DNA of 50,248 nt from Chlamydomonas sphaeroides (lineage: Eukaryota > Chlorophyta > Chlorophyceae > Chlamydomonadales > Chlamydomonadaceae), in contig BDDC01000652.1 in the NCBI GenBank assembly GCA_001662425.1, forward strand, positions 1 through 50,248. The letters run 5' to 3'. Made by a program: the position numbers and the translations under genes. Position 1 is the first letter of the stretch, and each line of letters opens with the position of its first letter. The notes under the pieces were generated by a model. It did not search any database. It worked only from the letters and a program-made list of their open reading frames with translations, and had not been told where the DNA came from. Of the stretch, positions 11,874 through 21,325 are shown piece after piece.

Positions 11874-12155
11874 GACGAAGTATTGCAATTGCAGTCAAGA
11901 TCTAGAGTCCGCGAAGGTGCTCCAAGCCCAGATTGAGGCAGGTAAAGTCAGCCTGAAAGCGTCCCGTGCAAATACCACTGCCGACAGCCACCACGTCTAC
12001 CACACCGCAGGCCCAGAGACTGTCGCACACAGCAAGCTTCCTGCGCAGACGATTGCTTTCTGCAAGTTGTGTTCTCCGAGACTCTGACCTTGAGCCAGCG
12101 GCCCATACCAGCAGGGGGTGTGAGGAATTTCCCTCCCGCCGCTTGCAATCACAAA
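11874..12155. promoter_or_regulatory. Candidate bidirectional promoter between isomerase and ABM genes
   Basis: The 282 bases separate the start codons of two divergent genes, both with predicted plastid products, so both promoters and both 5' untranslated regions must fit here. I see no clear TATA element. Inferred from layout only. Confidence 0.45.
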
Positions 12156-14027
12156 ATGGCGATGCTTGGAACGTCGCGTAGCTCGCTGGGGCATGGAGTG
12201 GCCGCGTCTCGGCCGCAGCGGCAAGCTCGGCTCGTGGTCGTTGCCGCGATCAAAGTCCGCGGCAAGAAGCAGGTTGCCGTGTCGCGGACTATGATTTCTA
12301 AGGCGGGCCACGAAGACCAGGTGTGCTCCCGGCGGCCAACCGCAGCCTCCCCACACCCTGCCACCGTGCCCGCCGCTGTCGTTCGTTGCCCGCAGCTTTC
12401 CGTCACACGTTGGTCGTGCTGCTTGCACTCCTTTGCCGGAGCAGGTCAAGAGCATAGCGCTGGAAATTCTGAAGCTCACGGCTGAGGAGGCACAGGTTCC
12501 AAGCAAGGGCATCATCTCATATGACTGCGTGCGCGATGGCTGGGAGGCGAACACCTTCCACATGTGGTGCGTTCCGGGTGCGGAACCGGGGAGTGGGGCG
12601 GATTGCGCACGGGAGGCGGTGTGCGTGCAGGCCGCGCACGAGAATTCAGGCCCCACCATTCTTCTCTGGCGCTAGGTGGCTGCAGCCAAAGTGGGCCGCG
12701 GGCAGTCATCGGCCGGCACGCCAGCATCGGCGCGCCGCTGCTCACCTGCCCTCTACTGGCCGCCGCCGCCTCACAGGGAGCGCTACCAGACCACGCAAGC
12801 CTTCGGGGATCACATCACGACGCCGCACATGGTGAAGCTCCTGGAAAAGGTATGTGGGTACCTGCCGAGGTACCTGACAAGGCATGAGAAGCTGAAAGCT
12901 GCACAGTGGCGGCTTGAGGCAGCTCCCCAACGCATGAGGAACAGCATGCACACCACAGCGCCGTGCTCTACGGGGCTGCATGCCACGAGCCTCCCGCGAC
13001 CGCGGCCAGTCCCCTGGCCCACCGTGCCCGCGCCCCTGCCGCTGCCGCAGCTGGCGCCGCACCTTGAGGGCCCCATCGGCACGGCCATGTACGACTGGGA
13101 GGACGGCCGGCTCGGGGCGGTGTGCATGGCGGAAGGTGCGCACCACGCTGTGTCCGCCTGCGGCACACACCCATCACGAGCTGGCTCTGGCACCCGCCGG
13201 GTCCTGCCGCTACGCGTTGGCGCCGCCCGCTCACTGCAGCGCCTGCGCTGCCCAGTGCTTACAAGCAAGCCCACCCAGCAACCATGGCTGTCAACTAGGA
13301 ACCAGCTAGGCGTCGAGCACGAACCGGGCTAGCCCAGACGAGCACCACAGGCGCAGGGGGCCCTGGCATCCAGCAATGTGACCGGCGGCCGGGTGTGGGT
13401 CATGCGGCCCCTGGTGACCAGCCGCCCGCTTGCGATGCCTTGCCGTGATGCCGCCCGGCTCCTGGCACCACAGGCCCCAAGGGCGAGGGCGGCCTGGACG
13501 ATGCGACGGGGGCCAGCGGCGCCGCGGGCGGCGCCTCCTACAAGCAGACGTCGCGCGCCTTCGACCTCAGTAAGATCCGCGCAGAGCGCTGCGCCGCATG
13601 CCATGCCCGCCGGGGTCGCCTTCCTCCTCCGCTTTGCTGCGCTAGCGGGCTCGTGCGGCCGTGCCGCGCCGCCCGGGAGTGGCTGCGGTCGTTCCGCCTC
13701 CGACCGCCCTTGGCACGCACACGGCTCACCGCCCTGGCCCTTGCACTGTCGCCGGCGCCGCCCGCGCCTCCCTGTCCTTCAGCCAAGGTGGACGAGCACG
13801 AGGAGAACGAGCGCGACCGGGTTTTCCTCGAGTCCATGGGCGGCGCCAAGGCCAAGCCAGGGGCCGAGGCAGCGGCCAAGGCCGGGCAGCCGCAGGCCGG
13901 CGCGGAGGGCGAGCGGCGCGCCGCCAAGCTGCCGGGCGCGCTGCCCGCCGAGCCCAACATGCTGCTGGTGGGCGCTGGGGTGGTGCTGGCGCTGGCGGTC
14001 GCTGCGGCTGTGTTGTCGCAGATGTAA
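12156..14027 (+). CDS. Plastid ABM-domain (YgiN-like monooxygenase) protein with C-terminal membrane anchor
   Basis: Six in-phase exons: 12156-12320, 12445-12566, 12777-12849, 13051-13135, 13474-13569, 13783-14027, giving 261 aa. The first 35 or so residues are Ser/Arg/Ala-rich and look like a transit peptide. Residues from about 40 to 140 form an antibiotic-biosynthesis-monooxygenase (ABM) fold: a strand with VAVSRTMISK, then SYDCVRDGWEANTFHMWERY, then FGDHITTPHM. The WE-Y and H-x3-PH signatures suit the YgiN quinol-monooxygenase branch. IsdG-type haem-degrading proteins share the fold and remain an alternative. A charged Ala/Lys-rich linker leads to a hydrophobic helix at about 239-258, ending three residues before the stop, as in a tail-anchored protein. 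Most ABM proteins are about 100 aa and soluble, so the long linker and tail are unusual. Substrate unknown. Confidence 0.82.
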
Positions 14028-15224
14028 GGTGCAGGTGACGGCGTGGTGTTGCGCTGTGGCCTGCGCGGGGTAGGCAGCGGTCGATTGCTGAGGCTCGTCG
14101 GGGGCAGATGTGGGAGTGGGTTTGGGGGGGCAGGGGACGTTGGGGGCAACAGGCCAGGCGAGGGCGTTTGAGCGGGGAGCTGCAGGATGTGCGCTTTCGG
14201 CAAGCTGGCATTGTGGCCATGTGGCCCGGCATATTGTATAAGCATCCTATAGGAATGCCCCTTCCTCAGGCTTCACGTGGGAGGGTCAGGTGCCACCCCG
14301 TGCACTCTGATTCCTCAACAAGCACCCCACAGGAATACCTCTGCTGTGGGCTGTTGTCCCTGCGCAACTTGACAACCGCGGGGACGCCAGCCAGGATGTC
14401 GACATCCGTCACGTTACAGCGTCATCAGTGTCGGGCTCAGTTCCAGCGCACATGCACCGCACTTCTTCGTCTGCGCGAATGACATTCTTCCCGCCCGCGG
14501 ACTCGCACCGCCTCCCATCTGGGATCTGGCCGGCCCCGAGCCCGCCAGTCCTGCCTTGCTGCTTGCGCCCCCGCGGTGCCCTGCGCGGCGATCTGAGCGC
14601 AGCCCAGCGCCAGTCCAGCCAACCCGGGCACAGGCATTGCCCCCTCAACAGCTAGCGCGGCGCATCATAACTTAAATGATGGGGCACGTACAGCCGGGGC
14701 TTTCGAGCAACAGGCACCCGCCGTACAGTTGGTTCGTCAGACGCCCCGTCATGCGCGCCCGCCGGCGCCCGGCCGCGCACCGCGCGACGGGCACCGCGCC
14801 GTTGCGGCCGCGGCGCAGCGGGCGCGCGCTCTGCCCCGGGACGATCCGCCGCCGCTGGGCGGCGCAACACACCGGGCCTACCACCTGACCCAAATCCCCG
14901 GTCAACAGCCCAGCGACGTCCCCTCACATACACACCCCGCCCTCTCGTTCGTTAGAGCGCGCGGCGCATAGGGACATGAGGACCCCAGCGCGCGGCGCAT
15001 AGGGACATGAGGACCCCAGCCCAGCCTGGAGCTAGGCGGGGCTTAGAAACCCCAGCCGGGGCCAAGTCCACGCCACCTCAGCTTCGCAGCTCGTCGGCTG
15101 CGCTTTCCTGCCCCGACCCATTAGCCCGCTTCACAAGCGGCTGCGCGGCTCAACGCCCGAACACGTGTCCCGCCTTGCGGCTGAGCCGCGTGACGGGCCG
15201 CTGGTCACATGGCGGAGGGGGCGC
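14028..15224. other. Convergent intergenic region
   Basis: Lies between the 3' ends of the ABM gene and the leftward carboxyltransferase gene. It contains a 31-bp tandem duplication and a degenerate repeat near 14240 and 14319 (AGCATCCTATAGGAATGCC-like). No gene seen. Confidence 0.6.
14957..15018. repeat. 31-bp perfect tandem duplication
   Basis: A 31-base unit beginning GCGCGCGGCGCATAGGGA occurs twice back-to-back (14957-14987 and 14988-15018) with no mismatch, about 200 bases beyond the carboxyltransferase stop codon. Confidence 0.95.
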
Positions 15225-18200
15225 TTAGGCGGTGGCGTTCACCACGGCGCCGTTGGAGGAGGGCGCGCCGTTGGCGGTGGGCGCCTTGGGCGCCGCGCCC
15301 GACGAGGCCTGCTGCTGCTTCCGCCGCCGCGCCTCCACCATCGACACAGCCACGTCCATGATGCCTGCAGCAGCGGGGCCGAGCGGGGCGGGGAATGTGA
15401 GCAGGCAAGGTAGTGTGCGGCCCGGCAAGAGTGGGCTCCGCCCGCGCAGGCACGGCACACGGCGCAGCGCCTCCATGCACTCTACAACTCCCGATGCCAG
15501 GCCCTTAACTCTCCTCCCCTCCCCACCCTGACCCTGCCCCAGCCCCGCCACGTGGCCCCCCTCAGCCCCCCCCTCCGCCTCACCTGACCGGCCCAGCCCC
15601 GGCGGCTGCAGCGGCTTGTTGAGCCACTCGGCGCCCTCCTCCAGCAGCTTGTCCCACTTCTCGTCCGCGTCCACCAGCTGCTCGATGTAGCGCGCCTCCG
15701 CCTCGCTGGCGGCCCAGGCGCCCGCCTTGGTGCTCGTGCCCGCAGCCTAGGGGGCAGAGTGGGCGGGGAGGGAGAGCGTAAGCACGTTGCAGGGAACAGT
15801 TCAACGGCACGGGGCCGGTGGCGCATAGCCGCCCGCCGGTTGCGCTTGTTTGTTCAGTGCGCAATGCCTGGCGGCGCTTTTCGGGCGCTTGGCCCCCTTA
15901 GCTTGGACCATGCGCTGTTGCCAACGCTTTACGACGTCCCCAATGCCAGCCCCATGTCGCAACACCTCCCTGCGCCCTGCCTGCCAGGCCCCGCCCTCGT
16001 TGGCCCCCGCCCCTCACAGCCCCCAGCCCCCAGCCCCGAGCCCCCCGGCCCCGCTCACCGCCTGGCGCTCGGCGAGCGCGTGGCGCCAGTCGCCGCCCTT
16101 GATGACGAACTCCTGGAACTGGCCCAGCTTGCGGAACTTGGCGTAGCGGTCCAGCTTGATCTCCTCCTCGCTCATGGCGGCGTACCTAGGGTGGCGGGGT
16201 GGCGGGGGCAGGGGCAGGGAGGGGCACGGGGCAGGGGGCCGTCAAGCAGCTGGTCAGACCCAGAGACGAGGGATTTCTGGGGCGGCCGTGGGGCAGGAGG
16301 CCGCGGGGCAGGTGGAAGGCAGGAGGCGGGGCTGCGTGTATGGGCATAGCTGCGTGGATTGCTGACCGTAGCTGCAGACGCCCGCCTCGCTCGTCACACC
16401 GCGCAGCCGCACGTTGCAGCAGAGGGCACACCCCGTCACCAGTGGCAGGCGGGGCCGACGCCCCGGCGCCCGTACCATCCCCAACCTCCACCACCCACAC
16501 CCCTGCCAACTCACTCGGAGTACACGTTGAGGATGGTCTCCTTGATCATGGGGAAGGCGGCGGGCGCGTCGCTGTGCGCGCCGCCCAGCGGCTCGGGCAC
16601 AATGTGGTCCATGACCCCGAACTTGACCAGCTCGGTCGAAGTGATGCGGAGCGCCTCGGTGGCCTGCGCGCATGCGGGCGAGTAGCGCAAGGCGCAGGCG
16701 TATTGCTGCTGTTGCTGCCCAAGCGCATGGCAGGTAGCACACGCTCGCCGCAAGGCCCCCGCCCCCGCCCTCGCGCTGATGGTGCAGCAGCCTGCGGCCA
16801 CCGCGCTGTGCACCATCAGGGCGCGCACCGCCGCGCACGCTGCTGCCCAGTGGCTCGGCGTTGCGCTGATGTGCTGCTTTCAGCTGCACCTCGCGGCCCA
16901 CGCTGCCCGCGCGCCCAGCATACTCAGGCCCTTGCCAGGCTGCTGCCCCTTCTGCCCCAACCTTACCCGCTGCCCGCCCTGCCTCTTCTCTGCGACCCCA
17001 CACCTCCTGCCCTCGCCCACACGACCCCGGCCGTTACCAAGCTCAAGCGCGTTCCCCGCAGCCCGCATTTTGTCACACAGCTGCCGTGCCCTTCCCTGCA
17101 CCCGCTCTATCAACCCACGCTTACTCGTCCCCCGGCCCCCCAGTCTTCCCCAATGCCGTTCCGGCCGCGCCCGCCGCTGCTCAACCCGTACCCCCAGCAC
17201 CACCTGCCTCACCCAATTCCTTTTCCCAAACATGCCAAGCCGCGACCCTCCCAGCGTTGCCGCCCGACCCACTCCCCCGCCCTCCTCCCTTTCTCCCACG
17301 CTCCTCCACCCCACCCCCTTGCGCACGACCGCCCCACCTCGCCCGCCGCGCCGCGGCTCTTCCACAGGATGGCGGCGCAGGCCTCCGGCGAGGCCACGTA
17401 GTAGACCGCGTTCTCCATGATGAGGTTGCGGTTGGCGCAGCCAATGGCCAGCGCGCCGCCGCTGCCGCCCTCGCCGATGACCACGCTGATGATGGGCACG
17501 CGCATCCCGAACATCTCGCGCAGGTTATAGGCAATGGCCTCGCCCTGGGGAGGGGAGGAGGGTGAGAGGCAGGATCAACAAGGTGGCGGCCGAGGGGAGG
17601 GCAGGGCGCACAGCAGTCGCGAGGCTGTGGGGGTAGGGAGCCGACGGGGGCGCGAGGAGGTGTCGTTGGCTCAAGGCCGGGCGGCGCAGCGGCGCTGCCT
17701 TGTCGCTGGCTGGCTGCGGATGGGGGCTGCGTACTGCTGCAGCTCCTGCGCTGCTGGCGGGGGCTACGGCTGAACTGCGGCGGCTGCTGCCGGCGGCCTG
17801 GAGACTCTGGCCCGCCCCAGTCGCTGGGCGTCCGCCGCCATGGGCATCCATGCTTCCGCGGGCGCCGGCGGCCGTGTCACAGTGACAGTGGCGCCTGGGT
17901 GCGTCCTCCCTGCTCGTCGCTGTGCTGCTAAGCTGCAGGCAGACGCGCGTCACCCGGCGCCACCTCCCACGGGCCGGCCACTCTGCGTGCACTGACTGGC
18001 TGCCAGCTGGAGGTGCATGTCCGTCACCCGCCGCAGCACCACTGCTGCTCAGCGCTTCTGTCGGTCCCGCCTAGACCTGTACTGCGCGCTATGTGCCGTG
18101 CTGTACCCCTCAGTTCCGCCGCTGGCGATGCGCTTGCGGCGCGCTGCTGGCGCTGCGCTTCCTGGTCCAGGATGCCGCCGCGGGCCGCCGCAATCCCTGA

Positions 18201-19358
18201 CTCGCACTGCGCTGCTCGCCAGCTGAACAGCGCGTTGCGCGGGGCCACGCCTGTGCCGTGCCGTGTGCCGTGTGTCGTGCGCTGTGCTGTGCTGTGACGC
18301 ACCTGGCCCAGCTCCTCCGCGGTCTTGCCGGCGTAGGCGCCGGGGGTGTCCACGAAGGTGATGATGGGCAGGCCGAACTTGTCGGCGTGGCGCATGAAGC
18401 GCAGCGCCTTGCGGTAGCCGTTGGGCTGTGGCATGCCGAAGTTGCGGCGGATGTTCTCCTGTGGGGGGAGGAGAACGGAGGCGTGGAGTGGGGCGGGGCA
18501 TGGTTGGGTATGCTGGATGGCTGGGCAAGGAGAGACAGGGGAGCTGGCGGTTGGTGACGGTGGTTGGCAACGCCTGGGTGAGCGTTACGGCCGGGCGCCG
18601 CTCGCGCCTGGCCCGCCGCCCGCGGCTCGCACCTTGGTGTTGCGGCCCTTCTGGTGGCCGATCATCATGAACGGCGTGCCGTTAATGCTGCCAATACCGC
18701 ACACGATTGCGGGGTCATCGAGACCCGCGCGGTCGCCGTGCAGCTCCACGAACTTGTCGGTGATGTTAAGGATGATATCCAGGCACGTAGGGCGGTTAGG
18801 GTGGCGCGCCACTTGCAGGCGCTGGACAGGCGTCAGCCTGCTGTAGGTCTCCTTGCGCAGCTGCGGGTGGTGGCCACGGGAAGCCGATCAGCAATTCGGA
18901 TAGCATCAAGCCACATGGGGTCGTTTGTGATCGCTGGAACGCACCTGGCGCGCGCGGGTCTCCAGCTCAGCAATGGAGGCGGTGACATCCACACCGTTCT
19001 CCTCGGCGACCTTGCGCACCTGCGACACGCGTCAGATGCCCAATTGAGGCAACGCGATGCGACAGTGCGGGCAATGAACGCCAGCGCGTACCTCCTTGAT
19101 GCGCTTATCCAGCTCCAGCAGCGGCTTCTCAAACTCCAGAGTCGTCACGGTCTGCGCCTTGTCCTTGACGGGGCCGAAGCGAGACAGGATCGTGCCAAGC
19201 CATTCGCGGCCGCCCTCGCGGTCCTTGGGCGTGTCCGGGGGCAGGCGCGGGGCGGCCTGGGCTGTATGCGTTATGCGGCCAAGCGCCACACGCCGCGGCG
19301 CAGCGCGGGGCGCAGCTGCGGCATCGCCTACGAGTGGCTTGCTCCGGAGGACCTGCAT
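15225..19358 (-). CDS. accA: Acetyl-CoA carboxylase carboxyltransferase alpha subunit, plastid
   Basis: Alpha half of the carboxyltransferase of the plastid heteromeric acetyl-CoA carboxylase; it moves the carboxyl group from biotin to acetyl-CoA to make malonyl-CoA for fatty acids. Nine in-phase exons: 19092-19358, 18945-19019, 18633-18860, 18303-18458, 17338-17544, 16515-16663, 16059-16185, 15584-15746, 15225-15364, giving 503 aa. Residues 1 to about 45 are a basic Ala/Arg-rich transit peptide. Then follow the N-terminal LEFEKPLLELDKRI helix, ELHGDRAGLDDPAIVCG, GHQKGRNTK, NFGMPQPNGYRKALR, VDTPGAY (227-232), the oxyanion glycines GEGGSGGALAIG (266-277), SPEACAAILWK and PEPLGGAHSD, all in bacterial AccA order. 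About 100 C-terminal residues beyond the bacterial end are charged and alanine-rich. I chose the ATG at 19358 as the first in frame; a GTG lies upstream. The partner beta subunit (accD) is plastid-encoded in green algae. Confidence 0.96.
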
Positions 19359-21325
19359 CCTTGCTGCGCAAGCGCGCGCGAAAGCCGACCGAGAATGCGC
19401 TTGCAGGTGCACCCGGTCAGGCCGGTGTAGAGGTCGATTGGGCTCGCCCTAACGTAGGAATGGGCTAGTACAATGCGCTGTGCGGCCCACTACCGAAGTC
19501 GAGCCCCGATCCACGCACAATGGTTCCTGAATCGCACGGCCTTCTGCCCAAGGACCGCCCATGCAGCGTCCTTGCTCAGGATTTCCATGACTGCATACTT
19601 TGCGCTGGCGTTTCCCCGGCTCCGTTGGCGAGGCTACCCAACATGTCGGCAACCAACGCTCACGCATGTCTCACATGCCCCTCCGTTCCCCCAGTCACGT
19701 GCCCCCAGTCCCGTTACCTCAGTGGACCCCATCGCCACGTCATCATACCAGTGTTGCCTTGTATGACCGCTGCGGCTTGCCGCTGCCCGGCAAACGCCCG
19801 ATTCCAGGTCCCAGTCCACGTGTGGCGTGTCCCTGCGTGTCGCAAGCCGTGCCGCAAGCTAACGCCCTGGTAGCCTGACGGCTCCCTTCCTCTCCTCAGC
19901 CTCTCCTGCTTGTCGGTATCCGCAGCACACAGCAGTAAAGCGGCACTTTACAAGTTTCAAGAGGAACCAAACACCTCTGCCGGCGTGGCTTACCATGAGG
20001 GGGCCACAGCACCAGCCATGCTGAGCAGCTCACGTTTAGGGCCCGGACCTTCAGCAGGGCACCAGGGCTGCACTTTGACGCCACCATACCCGCCAGCAAC
20101 CACTCGTCCATCGCCCGCCCTCTGGCCGGCGGACGTGTTCCAAGCTGTCGCCAGGATGTCCTTCCGCCTCCTGGCTCCCGCCGCCCTCCACCATCCACCC
20201 CGTGCCCACAGCGGCCTCCCAGCCATGGCTGCAAGAGTACCGCCCCCTGCCTAAACCCTATCGAGCAGCATCGCTACCCCCGGCCCCCGAATCGCAAGCC
20301 ATGCGGATTCAAAGCTATATGTCGCCCGCTCCTCGCCGTCAACACAGGACGACGCAAGGTGCTCGCGCAACCGCAGCAGGCGCCGCACCGGCTGAGAACA
20401 CAATCGCAAACACATAGATATGTGTCGCAGCTGTGATTATTGTAGGATAGCTATTGCTAGATGGATAGCAGGCTCGCGTGCCTGCGTGCGCCGCTCGCAA
20501 GCCCAGGCGATGCCGCGCCCCCACCGCCTCTCAGTACCGCCGCCAGGGCCCCGCGCAAGAGGCCCCACATGCGCACCACCGCGACAAGGTCTCAGCGCGC
20601 CGGTGCGGCCCAAGCTGCCATCACTGCAGACCCACACTATGCCGCGCCCATGCGCCCATGCGCCCCCGCGCATGGGCGTCACGCGACGTACCAAGCTGCC
20701 CTCGCTGCAGCCCCGCACCCCACACACCCCTGTGCCGATGCGGCCCAGCCCCGCCGCAACGCCCCCAGCCCCTGGGCCCGGCCTCGTGCGCCGCCACGCT
20801 CCTGCAGCCACTCCCGGCAACAGCCTCTGCGCTCTGCCCGGACCAGCCCAGCCTAGCCTCGGCGGGCGCTGGCCGGCCCCCTGCCGCCGCTGCATGCGTA
20901 GCGAAGCACATGCGTAGCGCGGCCGGCCGACTGCTGCTTTGGCGTGCTTCGATGAATACCAAACCCTGCCCGCCGCGACGTCTGCATTGGCAACAAAAAC
21001 AACCTCCTGCCCATCCTGGCAGGCAATGTCCCGCCAGCATGTAGCGCCGCGCACTGCGCCGCGCCCGCTGCGGACTGCAAAGCCGCGGCCGCGGGCATGT
21101 TTCGCCGCCACGCGCGCAGCCAGGTGCTGACACGTGGCGGCCCCCTCGCAGAGCGAGCGCATGCGTACGGCGATACGGCACGGGCGGCGACAGCCACGTG
21201 GGGTGTCGCCTACTGCAGCGGCTCGTGTGCGCCGCGCCGCGCATGGCGGCCAGCTGCCCGCTGCCGGGGGCCGGCAGCTGCTGGCTGCTGTGCAGCTGCC
21301 GGCCGCGGGCACCGCCGCGGGCGGC
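19359..21325. other. Intergenic, no gene seen
   Basis: About 2 kb between two leftward genes. It should hold the promoter and 5' untranslated region of the carboxyltransferase gene and the 3' untranslated region of the CAP-protein gene. The open frames, including a 403-codon minus-strand one that overlaps the CAP gene in another frame, lack recognisable domains. Confidence 0.5.
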
